DNA of 64,000 nucleotides, taken from positions 558,001-622,000 of the forward strand of contig NZ_JAPRFR010000001.1 of NCBI RefSeq assembly GCF_026805545.1. The letters are read 5' to 3'. Within the stretch, counting starts at the first letter, position 1, and every line of letters begins with the position of its first letter. Under the pieces are notes generated by a model. The model did not search any database, was not told the DNA's origin, and saw only the letters and a program-made list of their open reading frames with translations. This DNA comes from Aerococcus kribbianus. GTDB lineage: Bacteria; Bacillota; Bacilli; Lactobacillales; Aerococcaceae. Below are positions 8,983-16,903 of this stretch, piece by piece. The position numbers were made by a program, and so were the translations under genes.

Positions 8983-9828
8983 TCACATTTCTGTTAATCT
9001 AATCGATTCTTCAAAATCCCTTATTTGATAATCAAAATCATATTGCGACATGGCATGGTCATATTTCAAATCACCAAAGACTTTGTTCAGGGTGTTAACT
9101 CGTCGTAATGGGGTAATCATGCCATTAAATAATCGCGTCGCTCTTACCCTTTTACCATGAATATGAGCAATTGTGCGTACGAGATCACTTGTTTTTACAT
9201 ATTCTTTATTTTGTGGGTGGAAGTAGCCCGACCGTTGACCAATAATCACTTGGTAAATACATTCCATTAAATTATCAATATGTATCATAGAACGGGCGTT
9301 GTCATAATCAGGAAAAATCGGCGTTTTTTGCGCTAAGTTAGCCAAACGTGGATAGTTTCCTTTTGACCCTTTCCCGTAAACCATTGGTGGACGCATTATC
9401 GCAATCTTAAAATGCTCATCTGCTAAGGATAGGATGCCTTCTTCAGCTTGTTTCTTGCTATCGCCGTAGAAATTATCCGGTTGGGTCGCTTGTTCATCTG
9501 TTATGGTGCTCTTCTGACTACCGAAGACAATCATCGAACTCATAAAAACAAACTGTTTTGCGCCATCTGCCTTAGCTTTTTTTGCTACGTTTATTGTTAA
9601 ATCACGATTCACCTGATAATACAAGTCTTCCAAACTAGGATCAGAAGAGTTGTGGGCAATACCAGCAACATGGAAGATAGTGTCATAGTGGCCAAAATCC
9701 TCTTCCTCCCAGGCACCATCACGAGAGGAAATTTCTCTAATGTCTAGTGGATAGTCATAATTTTGACAGTGTTGAATGAATGATTGGCCAATATAAGAGT
9801 CTTCTCCGACAATTAAAACTTTCCTCAT
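8983..9828 (-). CDS. NAD(P)-dependent epimerase/dehydratase (extended SDR)
   Basis: A 281-residue extended short-chain dehydrogenase/reductase. The N-terminal cofactor loop VGEDSYIGQSF is a loose form of GxxGxxG, FHVAGIAHNS follows near residue 53, and YGDSKKQAE near residue 122 supplies the catalytic Tyr-x3-Lys. Such proteins epimerise, reduce or dehydrate nucleotide sugars. Its start overlaps the end of the priming transferase gene by 4 bp (ATGA). It may prepare a nucleotide sugar for this repeat unit, but the substrate is not predictable. Confidence 0.8.
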   Translation of the reverse strand: MRKVLIVGEDSYIGQSFIQHCQNYDYPLDIREISSRDGAWEEEDFGHYDTIFHVAGIAHNSSDPSLEDLYYQVNRDLTINVAKKAKADGAKQFVFMSSMIVFGSQKSTITDEQATQPDNFYGDSKKQAEEGILSLADEHFKIAIMRPPMVYGKGSKGNYPRLANLAQKTPIFPDYDNARSMIHIDNLMECIYQVIIGQRSGYFHPQNKEYVKTSDLVRTIAHIHGKRVRATRLFNGMITPLRRVNTLNKVFGDLKYDHAMSQYDFDYQIRDFEESIRLTEM

Positions 9829-10448
9829 TCTTCCACATCCTTCTTCTCTGCATTCAAGGTTCCCGTTCCACCTTCGACAACCCCTTCACTCTTGATAATT
9901 GAGAGGATGGTGCCGAAGAAGCATTTGATGTCTAGTCCGAATGTCAGGTTCTGGACGTATTCGCCATCTAATCGTGCTTTGACAGGAATTTCGAGTTCAT
10001 CACGACCGTTGATCTGTGCCCAACCCGTAAGGCCAGGCTTCACATCGTTGGCGCCATATTTGTCCCGTTCAGCGATTAAGTCATCCTGATTCCAGAGTGC
10101 AGGACGTGGGCCGATTACCGCCATCTCCCCTTTGACAATATTAATCAGCTGAGGCAGTTCGTCGAGTGATGTTTTGCGTATGAATTTACCTGACTTAGTA
10201 ATGAAGGCTTCGGGGTCATTTAAGAGGTGGGTGGGCATATCACTAGGCGTGTCGGTACGCATGGACCGAAATTTATAGATTTGGAAGAATTCCTTGTTCT
10301 CGCCTACCCGTTTTTGACGAAAAAAAACAGGGCCTGGTGAGTCTATTTTGATCCATATTGCTAGCGCTAACAATATGGGACTCAAGACAATAAGCCCGAT
10401 TCCACTTAATATAAAATCAATTAGTCGTTTAAAAAAGTTCTGATACAT
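9825..10448 (-). CDS. Undecaprenyl-phosphate sugar-1-phosphate transferase (priming transferase)
   Basis: A 207-residue protein of the bacterial sugar transferase family (the short, catalytic-domain-only form related to CpsE/EpsE C-termini). One N-terminal membrane helix (about residues 10-32) is followed by SPGPVFFRQKRVGENKE, FQIYKFRSM, RKTSLDELPQLINI and GEMAVIGPRPAL, all conserved in the family. It transfers a sugar-1-phosphate to undecaprenyl phosphate, the first step of repeat-unit synthesis. It is the first gene of the operon, behind a recognisable -10. The usual regulators (Wzg/Wzd/Wze) are not next to it. Confidence 0.93.
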   Translation of the reverse strand: MYQNFFKRLIDFILSGIGLIVLSPILLALAIWIKIDSPGPVFFRQKRVGENKEFFQIYKFRSMRTDTPSDMPTHLLNDPEAFITKSGKFIRKTSLDELPQLINIVKGEMAVIGPRPALWNQDDLIAERDKYGANDVKPGLTGWAQINGRDELEIPVKARLDGEYVQNLTFGLDIKCFFGTILSIIKSEGVVEGGTGTLNAEKKDVEE

Positions 10449-10488
10449 CTTTTAGCTCCTAATGAAATACGTTATTGATATCTCCTAA

Positions 10489-10497
10489 ATTTTAACA
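10489..10497 (-). promoter_or_regulatory. Probable extended -10 promoter of the polysaccharide operon
   Basis: Read on minus, TGTTAAAAT forms an extended -10 (TGn plus TAAAAT) about 40 bp before the priming transferase start. I could not find a good -35 at the usual distance; TTGCCC lies about 20 bp upstream, which is too far. It is the only plausible promoter between the terminator near 10.6 kb and the first gene. Confidence 0.4.
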
Positions 10498-10585
10498 TAA
10501 ACAGACACATAATTGGGCAAAAATTATTAAAAAGTACAAAGGGAACAAATATGTACTATTTAACGAAAAGTTTTGATTTGTCGTT

Positions 10586-10620
10586 AAAAAGCCAGCAAGG
10601 ATGTCTTGCTGGCTTTTTTT
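10586..10620 (-). terminator. Bidirectional intrinsic terminator between the acetyltransferase and the polysaccharide operon
   Basis: A perfect stem (AAAAAGCCAGCAAG against CTTGCTGGCTTTTT) with a five-base loop has T-runs on both sides: seven or more on plus and five on minus. It can stop minus-strand transcripts of the acetyltransferase gene before the polysaccharide operon. An open frame crossing it on plus is not treated as a gene. Confidence 0.8.
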
Positions 10621-10769
10621 ATATTCATTTCCCAAACGTTTTCCAAAAAGTCAGGACTTACATGAGTTTACAAAATACCTTCTATATCATTTTTCTATTT
10701 TCCGGATTTTGTTTAATCGATCTAGTCCCTAAATGACTTTTGTCACGCTGTCTTTTAATATAATATTCA

Positions 10770-11216
10770 TTATTTTTTATGAATAGGTTTGGCAGGAACA
10801 CCTACTACTGTACTATTTTCAGGTACATCTTTAGTAACAACTGAACCTGCTCCGATTGTTGAACCTTTTCCTATTTTTACAGGTCCCATGATAACTGAAT
10901 TAGATCCAATAAAAACATCATCTTCAATATAAGGAGCTACAACTTTTTCGCCATTTATAACCCTACGTTTATTACGATTAGCACCTAATGTAACATTTTG
11001 CATAATAGTTACATTACTCCCAATCTTACAGTCCTTATGCATCACTACCCCTAATCCACTATGGGGTAAATTTACTGTTTTATCCATATCTACAGAAGGC
11101 TTTATATCGCAAGAAAATGCTATTCGATTAACTATCCATAGAAAGTTTGGTATAACCGGTATTTCTTTCAAGTATAAATTTCTTGAAAGTAAAAATATTT
11201 GTTTTCTCGCATCCAT
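10770..11216 (-). CDS. Hexapeptide-repeat acetyltransferase (serine acetyltransferase-like)
   Basis: A 148-residue protein with left-handed beta-helix repeats from about residue 55 on ([55 protein letters not shown]). The order resembles the C-terminal half of serine O-acetyltransferase, but at this length it is more like the capsule-linked acetyltransferases in this subgroup. It stands alone between the polysaccharide operon and fakA with a terminator behind it. O-acetylation of the polysaccharide is a reasonable guess from position only. Confidence 0.78.
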   Translation of the reverse strand: MDARKQIFLLSRNLYLKEIPVIPNFLWIVNRIAFSCDIKPSVDMDKTVNLPHSGLGVVMHKDCKIGSNVTIMQNVTLGANRNKRRVINGEKVVAPYIEDDVFIGSNSVIMGPVKIGKGSTIGAGSVVTKDVPENSTVVGVPAKPIHKK

Positions 11217-11290
11217 CTAATCTAGCTCCAATTTAAATATAAATGATCAATTACTAAAAATTTTATGTTCAAATTTATCTAATCATCAAA

Positions 11291-11361
11291 CCTGCTCCAA
11301 AATGCAGCTCCTTCGACTGTTTCCTAAAGACGTTTAGAGCTCCCCCATTTTGTCGCACTCT
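11291..11361 (-). repeat. Modular hairpin repeat, copy A (after fakA)
   Basis: Just after the fakA stop codon the minus strand reads GAGTGCGACAAAATGGGGG, then GAGCTC, a spacer with CTTTAGGAAACAGTCGAAGG, and returns through GAGCTGCATTTTGGAGC, so CAAAATG and CATTTTG pair at the base. The spacer is nearly identical to a segment of the repeat after pnp (near 43.63 kb). This is the shortest member of the family described in the findings. Confidence 0.6.
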
Positions 11362-11364
11362 TAT

Positions 11365-13047
11365 TTATTCCACTGAGATGAGGTAGTGGTAGACGGGTTG
11401 GTTACCTGGGACGATTTCGATTTCGATGTCGTCATATTTATCTTCGATGGCTTGGCCGATTTTTTGGGCGTCGTTTTCTTGGACTTGGTCGCCGTAGATT
11501 AGGGTGACGAGTTCGGCGTCGTCGTCTAGCATAGCTTCGATGGTGGCGATGGTGGCCTGGTCGAGGTCTGCATTGGCAACTTTAATGTCTTTTTCGATGA
11601 TGCCCATGTAGTCACCGTCTTTGATTTGGATGCCGTCGATTGAGGTGTCACGGATGGCGTTGGTGATAGCCCCTGATTTAACGTTATCGAGTTCGGCGGT
11701 CATGTTGTCTTGGTTATCTTCTAGGCTGGCTTGGTCGTTGAATCCGAGCATGGCGGTTAGCCCTTGGTTGATGGACCGACTTGGAACAACAACAGCAGGT
11801 TGGTCAGCGACTTCGGCAGCTTGTTTGGCGGCCATGAAGATATTTGAGTTGTTTGGTAGAATAATGATATTTTCGGCGTTAGCTTGGTCGATGGCGTCTA
11901 GGATATCTTGGGTGGACGGGTTCATGGTTTGGCCACCATTGATGATTTGGGTGACACCTAGGCTCTTGAAGAGTTCGTGTACACCGTCTCCGGCTGCGAC
12001 GGAGATGATGCCGTATGGGCTCTTCTTAGCGGCTTCTTTGGGTTGAACTTCAGCCCCTTTGCCAGCTAGGATGTCGTCATGTTGTAGACGCATGTTATCG
12101 ACTTTGATTTTGATGAGGTCACCGAATTTTTGACCGTAGTTCATGACTTCACCTGGTGTTTCAGTGTGGACGTGAACTTTGACGACTTCATCATCAGCAA
12201 CAACGAGTAGAGAATCTCCTAAGCTGTCAAGGTAGTTACGGAATTCATCGTAGTCAAATTCGTCGGTGACGGTTTTGCCTTTACCGAGGCTAACCATGAT
12301 TTCGGTACAGAAACCGTATTTGATGTCTTCAGTCTCTACAGAATGAGAGGCGTTGAAGAAGTTGTCATGGTGAGCAAGTTCGGTAATATCGGCTGATTCT
12401 GGGTCAAGGGTATTTACGGGTACCGCTTGGCCAGTTAGGGATTCAAGAAAACCAGTGTAGATGAAGAGTAGGCCTTGGCCTCCTGAGTCGACAACGCCGA
12501 CTTCTTTGAGGACGGGCAATTGTTCTTGTGTTTGATCGAGGGCCTCTTGGGCTTTACTTTGGACTGCTGACATGACGGCAATGACATCTTCACCAGCAGC
12601 GGCAGCGTCAAGTCCGGCTTGGGCCGATTCTCTGGCCACAGTTAGGATGGTTCCTTCTACAGGTTTCATGACTGCTTTGTAGGCCGTGTCAACGCCCGCT
12701 TGGAAGGCATTAGCCAATTCTTGGGCATTGATTGACTCTTGGCAAGCTTCTAATCCTCGACTGAATCCGCGGAAGAGTTGGGAGAGAATAACCCCTGAGT
12801 TCCCACGGGCACCCATGAGCAATCCCTTGGCTAGGGCTTGGGCTAGGGCCGTGATTGTTTCTTCCTGGGTGTTCTTCACGTGTTCCATACCGGAAGTAAA
12901 GGACAAGTTCATGTTCGTTCCAGTGTCGCCATCAGGTACAGGGAACACATTTAACGAGTTTACATATTCGGCATTCGCATTAAGACGGTTGCCTCCAACT
13001 TCGATCATGTCACGGAAGGCCGTAACTGAAATTTTTTCGTTTTCCAA
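11365..13047 (-). CDS. fakA: Fatty acid kinase catalytic subunit (DAK2/DegV-like, YloV)
   Basis: A 560-residue protein of the YloV/FakA family. The N-terminal DhaL-type ATP-binding domain (about residues 10-200) has NVFPVPDGDTGTNM near residue 32 and MGARGNSGVILSQLFRG near residue 98. The rest holds the middle domain and a C-terminal segment with PNNSNIFMAAKQAA. With FakB fatty-acid-binding proteins it phosphorylates exogenous fatty acids for phospholipid synthesis and affects virulence regulation in relatives. It follows the Asp23 gene as in most Firmicutes, but here recG does not follow it. Length is normal for the family. Confidence 0.9.
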   Translation of the reverse strand: MENEKISVTAFRDMIEVGGNRLNANAEYVNSLNVFPVPDGDTGTNMNLSFTSGMEHVKNTQEETITALAQALAKGLLMGARGNSGVILSQLFRGFSRGLEACQESINAQELANAFQAGVDTAYKAVMKPVEGTILTVARESAQAGLDAAAAGEDVIAVMSAVQSKAQEALDQTQEQLPVLKEVGVVDSGGQGLLFIYTGFLESLTGQAVPVNTLDPESADITELAHHDNFFNASHSVETEDIKYGFCTEIMVSLGKGKTVTDEFDYDEFRNYLDSLGDSLLVVADDEVVKVHVHTETPGEVMNYGQKFGDLIKIKVDNMRLQHDDILAGKGAEVQPKEAAKKSPYGIISVAAGDGVHELFKSLGVTQIINGGQTMNPSTQDILDAIDQANAENIIILPNNSNIFMAAKQAAEVADQPAVVVPSRSINQGLTAMLGFNDQASLEDNQDNMTAELDNVKSGAITNAIRDTSIDGIQIKDGDYMGIIEKDIKVANADLDQATIATIEAMLDDDAELVTLIYGDQVQENDAQKIGQAIEDKYDDIEIEIVPGNQPVYHYLISVE

Positions 13048-13087
13048 AAGAAATAATCCTCCTCAATTGACGTTTTCAGGCGGGTGC

Positions 13088-13450
13088 CTAGTCCTCTATG
13101 ACTCGAACGTCTTGAACAAATACATTCACAACATTCGCGCTTAAGCCTAATTGTTTCTCTAGCTCGTATTTCACGGAACGTTGTACGTTGCGACAGATTT
13201 CTGAGATCTTGGTGCCATAGTTGACCATAATGTAAACGTCAACCACCACTAAACCATCGTCAGTGGAGACAACCACGCCGCGACTATAATTATCAATGTT
13301 TAATATATCTTGGATTCCATCACGGAATTGATGTTTGCTGGCCATCCCAACGACCCCATAGTTTTGGGTAGTGGCAATACCAACAACACGTGCAATTGAT
13401 TCATTGCTTATATCGATTTCACCAAATTTTGATTGCATAATAAATGCCAT
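13088..13450 (-). CDS. Asp23/Gls24 family envelope stress response protein (YloU)
   Basis: Starting at the ATG at 13450, which has AGGAGG about 11 bp upstream, the product is 120 residues: MAFIMQSKFGEIDISNESI with IARVVGIATTQNYGVVGM following, and a C-terminal NVFVQDVRVIED. This is the short YloU branch of the Asp23 family, usually encoded just before fakA/yloV. An upstream in-frame ATG would add 51 residues that do not resemble the family and lacks a good ribosome site. Its molecular role is poorly defined; relatives are abundant cytosolic or membrane-associated proteins linked to alkaline and envelope stress. Confidence 0.88.
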   Translation of the reverse strand: MAFIMQSKFGEIDISNESIARVVGIATTQNYGVVGMASKHQFRDGIQDILNIDNYSRGVVVSTDDGLVVVDVYIMVNYGTKISEICRNVQRSVKYELEKQLGLSANVVNVFVQDVRVIED

Positions 13451-13888
13451 AGTAGTGATAACCTCCTCACTAGGATAAGAGCGATAGGTGAAGCTATTTT
13501 TATCAATAGTCATTCCACATTCTACCACATATTGTCTCATTATAGAATAAAAGCCTAGGAAATTAAAGCGCAATTTTCTTCTTTGGAGACGATTTAACGA
13601 CATTTTTTGGGGGTAAAAGCCTAATCTAACGGGCTTTTACTGGGACAAATCGTAATAGTTCTTAAAATTATGTCTTTTTTAAATTTAAAGATTTTTTAGG
13701 GCTTGAAAATGACGATGGGTTAAGGCTTTTGATCGCTTAGAGGAGGTTTATGCCAAATATTTACCTGGCTAATGCCTTGCATAAAATCTAGATTCCATTT
13801 ACAATCATAATGTAAATACCACGTGATATTGTGCGTTTATCGAAAGGTAACGCACAATATGTTGTGTATAGAGAAGGAGGCTATCACA
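13451..13888. other. Divergent intergenic region between yloU and nrdI
   Basis: This region separates yloU (minus) from nrdI (plus). A clean hairpin at 13613-13640 (GTAAAAGCC / GGCTTTTAC, loop of ten) lies in the likely yloU leader or its upstream region. Two NrdR-like boxes lie at the nrdI end and are listed separately. I could not choose a confident -35/-10 pair for either gene: TTTACA at 13798 and CATAAT at 13806 are present but badly spaced. Confidence 0.5.
13821..13867 (+). promoter_or_regulatory. Pair of NrdR-like operator boxes upstream of nrdI
   Basis: Two imperfect palindromes, ACGTGATATTGTGCGT (13821-13836) and GCACAATATGTTGTGT (13852-13867), start 31 bp apart, i.e. three helical turns. 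NrdR boxes in other bacteria are 16-bp palindromes of the form ACAC-ATAT-GTGT placed 31-32 bp apart upstream of nrd genes. The second box is the better match. The second box ends 21 bp before the nrdI ATG, overlapping the expected promoter or early leader, which fits repression by NrdR when dATP is plentiful. Confidence 0.75.
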
Positions 13889-14275
13889 ATGCTTGTTTAC
13901 ATGTCAGTGGTAGGTAATACCCGTGCCTTCGTTAACAAGGTAGACCATCCTAAGCTTGAAATCACCGAAGATAACTGCCAAGAGGTCACTGTTGATGAAG
14001 ACTTTATCGCCATTATTCCTACCTATGATGAAGGAACCACGGAATTAATGTGGCGTTTTATGGAGACTGGCGATAATGCGAAATTCTGTCGCGGTGTTAT
14101 GGGGGGTGGCAATCGTAATTTTGCCCAACTCTTCTGTTACACAGCTAAGGATTTTGCGGAAGATTTTCAAGTGCCTCTACTCCATATGTTTGAATTCCAA
14201 GGCTCAGCCTATGACGTTGACTTATTAGAAAAGGAGATTAGTAAAATTGACAACTCAACCCACTCCAGTCGATAA
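13889..14275 (+). CDS. nrdI: NrdI flavodoxin for class Ib ribonucleotide reductase
   Basis: From the ATG at 13889 (GGAGG 8 bp upstream) the product has 128 residues, opening MLVYMSVVGNTRAFVNKV, with the FMN-site segments YDEGTTELMW and VMGGGNRNFAQLFCYTAKDF. NrdI supplies oxidant to assemble the dimanganese-tyrosyl cofactor of NrdF. A longer frame starting at 13823 runs through the NrdR boxes and is not needed. The 3' end overlaps nrdE by 29 bp. nrdH is not seen beside it. Confidence 0.92.
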   Translation: MLVYMSVVGNTRAFVNKVDHPKLEITEDNCQEVTVDEDFIAIIPTYDEGTTELMWRFMETGDNAKFCRGVMGGGNRNFAQLFCYTAKDFAEDFQVPLLHMFEFQGSAYDVDLLEKEISKIDNSTHSSR

Positions 14276-16433
14276 ACCTAATGCAATCACCTATTTTGAG
14301 CTCAATAATCGGGTCAACATCCCGGTTGATGGCAAGATCCCACTCGAGAAAGACCGGGAAGCTGTTCGGGCCTATTTCCTAGAACATGTCAATCCCAATA
14401 CGGTTTTCTTCTATACCTTGCATGAGAAGATTCATTATTTAATCGACAATAATTATATCGAAGCTGATTTTATTGAACTGTACGATTTCGATTTTATCAA
14501 GAAATTATTTAAACACCTCTATGATGCTAAGTTCCGTTTTATGTCTTTCATGGGGGCCTTTAAATTTTATAACCAATATGCCCTTAAAACGCGTGACGGC
14601 AAACGGTATTTAGAACGTTATGAAGACCGGATTGCCTTTACTGCCTTGTATCTGGCCCAAGGTGACGAAGACTTGGCGCTAAATATTGCGGATGAGCATA
14701 TCAACCACCGCATTCAAATGGCGACCCCTACTTTCCTTAATGCTGGTAAGAAGGCCCGTGGTGAAATGGTATCTTGTTTCCTAGTGGATGTGCAAGACAA
14801 CATGGAATCCATTGGTCGGACCGTTAACTCTGCCCTTCAATTGTCAAAACGTGGCGGTGGGGTTGGTATTAACTTAACCAACTTGCGGGAAGCTGGTGCC
14901 CCAATCAAAGGGATTGAGCATGCCGGATCTGGTGTGGTCCCAGTTATGAAGTTATTCGAAGACTCTTTTTCCTATGCCAACCAATTAGGAGCGCGTCAAG
15001 GGGCTGGTGTGACTTACCTTAACGTCTTCCACCCTGATATCTATGCTTTCCTATCTACTAAGAAGGAAAACGCCGATGAAAAAGTCCGGGTTAAAACCTT
15101 GTCATTAGGGGTAATCGTACCCGATAAATATTATGAACTATTGAAGACTAATGAACCAATGTTCCTATTCAGCCCTTATGATGTAGAGCGGATTTATGGT
15201 AAACCTTTTGCCTATATCGATATCACTGAAAAATACGATGAAATGGTAAAAAACGATGACATCCGCAAATACAAAACGAATGCGCGCGAATTAGAACAAG
15301 AATTGTCTAAACTCCAACAAGAATCTGGTTATCCTTATGTGGTTAACATCGACACCGCCAACAAGGAAAACCCTGTTTACGGTCGGATCATCATGTCTAA
15401 CTTGTGTTCTGAAATCCTTCAAGTTCAAAGCCCCTCCGAAATGAATGATGACTTGTCTTATGCAGAAGTTGGAACGGATGTGTCATGTAACTTAGCTTCT
15501 ACCAATGTCTTAGAAATGTTGCGGTCTGATGACTTTGCCAAATCAGTGGAAACGGCCGTTCGTGCCCTCACCCAAGTGTCTGATATGACCAACATTGCAG
15601 CTGTCCCAACTGTCCAAAAAGGGAACGCCCGCTACAATTCGATTGGCCTAGGCGCCATGGGCTTGCATACAGCCTTTGCGGTCAACCAGATCCACTATGG
15701 CTCTGAGGAGTCCTTGGAATTAACTGATGCCTACTTCCGAACCTTGCGCTTCTATGCCTTAAAAGCTTCAAATAAAATTGCTAAGGAACGCGGCGAAAGC
15801 TTCTATGAGTTCGACAAGTCCGCTTATGCTGATGGGTCTTGGCTCAAGAGTCACTACATTGACCAAGACGAGTTTACCTTTAAATCTGACAAGGTGGCGG
15901 AAATCTTTGCTGACATTCCTGTTCCTAGCCGAGAAGACTGGCAAGCCCTCAACGAAGCAATCCAAGCTGACGGTCTCTACCATTCTTACTTACTCGCGGT
16001 AGCACCAACTGGATCCATTTCTTATATCAATGAGACATCAAGTTCCCTCCACCCTATTGTGTGGCGTGTGGAACACCGCCAAGAAGGTAGCGTAGGTGCG
16101 GTTTACTACCCAACCCCTTACCTATCCAATGACACGATGCCTTATTTCGAATCTGCCTACGATATTGACCAACGCAAAATCATCGACGTCTATGCCGCAG
16201 CCCAAAAACACGTCGACCAAGGTATGTCACTCACCCTATTCATGCGGTCCGAAATCCCTGAAGGCCTCTATGAGTGGAAAGCCGGCAAGACCAACAAAAT
16301 GACCACCCGGGACCTCAACAAGCTCCGGAACTACGCCTACTCACAAGGCATCAAATCTCTCTACTACATCCGGACCTACACTGACGACGGTGACATTATC
16401 GGTGCTAACATGTGTGAAAGCTGTGTCGTATAG
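14247..16433 (+). CDS. nrdE: Class Ib ribonucleotide reductase large subunit
   Basis: A 728-residue NrdE. The start is a TTG at 14247 with GGAG 10 bp upstream; the N-terminus ITYFELNNRVNIPVDGKIPL matches the family, so no later start is needed. Visible landmarks are TPTFLNAGKKARGEMVSC, the active-site loop MSNLCSEILQ with the thiyl-radical cysteine near residue 387, APTGSISYINETSSSLHPI, and the C-terminal redox pair CESCVV. It reduces ribonucleoside diphosphates with NrdF, fed by a glutaredoxin-like NrdH. It is translationally linked to nrdI but separated from nrdF, which lies 1.7 kb away on the other strand. Confidence 0.95.
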   Translation: MTTQPTPVDKPNAITYFELNNRVNIPVDGKIPLEKDREAVRAYFLEHVNPNTVFFYTLHEKIHYLIDNNYIEADFIELYDFDFIKKLFKHLYDAKFRFMSFMGAFKFYNQYALKTRDGKRYLERYEDRIAFTALYLAQGDEDLALNIADEHINHRIQMATPTFLNAGKKARGEMVSCFLVDVQDNMESIGRTVNSALQLSKRGGGVGINLTNLREAGAPIKGIEHAGSGVVPVMKLFEDSFSYANQLGARQGAGVTYLNVFHPDIYAFLSTKKENADEKVRVKTLSLGVIVPDKYYELLKTNEPMFLFSPYDVERIYGKPFAYIDITEKYDEMVKNDDIRKYKTNARELEQELSKLQQESGYPYVVNIDTANKENPVYGRIIMSNLCSEILQVQSPSEMNDDLSYAEVGTDVSCNLASTNVLEMLRSDDFAKSVETAVRALTQVSDMTNIAAVPTVQKGNARYNSIGLGAMGLHTAFAVNQIHYGSEESLELTDAYFRTLRFYALKASNKIAKERGESFYEFDKSAYADGSWLKSHYIDQDEFTFKSDKVAEIFADIPVPSREDWQALNEAIQADGLYHSYLLAVAPTGSISYINETSSSLHPIVWRVEHRQEGSVGAVYYPTPYLSNDTMPYFESAYDIDQRKIIDVYAAAQKHVDQGMSLTLFMRSEIPEGLYEWKAGKTNKMTTRDLNKLRNYAYSQGIKSLYYIRTYTDDGDIIGANMCESCVV

Positions 16434-16453
16434 TTAGAAATAAGCAATAAGCT

Positions 16454-16503
16454 CATTGCCCCTCCATCTCTTTGTCGTTTCAAAAGAGTTTGGAGCTGCA
16501 ATG
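16454..16503 (+). other. Long imperfect hairpin just after nrdE
   Basis: CATTGC and GCAATG close a nested stem with CCTCCA/TGGAG and CTCTTT/AAAAGAG inside. It lies 20 bp after the nrdE stop, directly before a terminator. It resembles in build, but not in linker sequence, the modular hairpin repeats found after several minus-strand genes. Confidence 0.5.
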
Positions 16504-16531
16504 AAAAACTCCACCTTGCGAGGAGTTTTTT
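16504..16531 (+). terminator. Intrinsic terminator of nrdIE
   Basis: AAAAACTCC pairs with GGAGTTTTT around an eight- to nine-base loop, followed by a T-run on plus. It is the first of three plus-oriented terminator-like hairpins in the 470-bp region after nrdE. Confidence 0.75.
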
Positions 16532-16570
16532 CTTATCATTTCCTTCTATTTGTAGCAGGTTAAATTGGGT

Positions 16571-16903
16571 TAGCTGGTTAAAACTTTGTCGGAGGCGGTT
16601 TGTTGGCAATACGATTGTAGTAAGACCTGGGCTGGCAGTCAAGTTTTGTCGTGATGTTAACTCCGCCTATCTAAGGAAAATAAACAGGGACTAGTTAGTT
16701 TAAACTTTAATCTCGGTGACTTTGCAATCTGATTACCACCAGGCTTTGCTTAATAGTCAAATATTGCTATGATGTAAACTCCGCCTCGCGCGGAGTTTTT
16801 TCATTGGGAGGGAGTGGTTTCAACTTCCTGCTGGTAAGAAATCTGATAGTCGGTTTAAGGATAACTATTGGGGGAGTAGGAACTTCGCTAAGGCGAAGTT
16901 TTT
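16571..16903 (+). repeat. Diverged tandem duplication carrying further terminator hairpins
   Basis: Two diverged copies, 16571-16668 and 16692-16786, align over about 95 bp; both begin TAG(C/T)T-GTTTAAACTT-like and end GATGTTAACTCCGCCT or GATGTAAACTCCGCCT. Copy 2 runs into a hairpin (16776-16801, AAACTCCGC/GCGGAGTTT then Ts). A third hairpin at 16881-16903 (AACTTCGC/GCGAAGTT then Ts) ends next to the NERD gene stop. No gene is supported here; a minus-strand frame across 16376-16642 overlaps the hairpins and has no family features. Confidence 0.55.

Noticed and set aside
10551-10736. 61-residue gene on plus
   Set aside because: The frame runs through a perfect terminator hairpin, lacks a good ribosome site and shows no family features.
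16376-16642. 88-residue gene on minus after nrdE
   Set aside because: It overlaps nrdE and two hairpins and has no recognisable domain or ribosome site.
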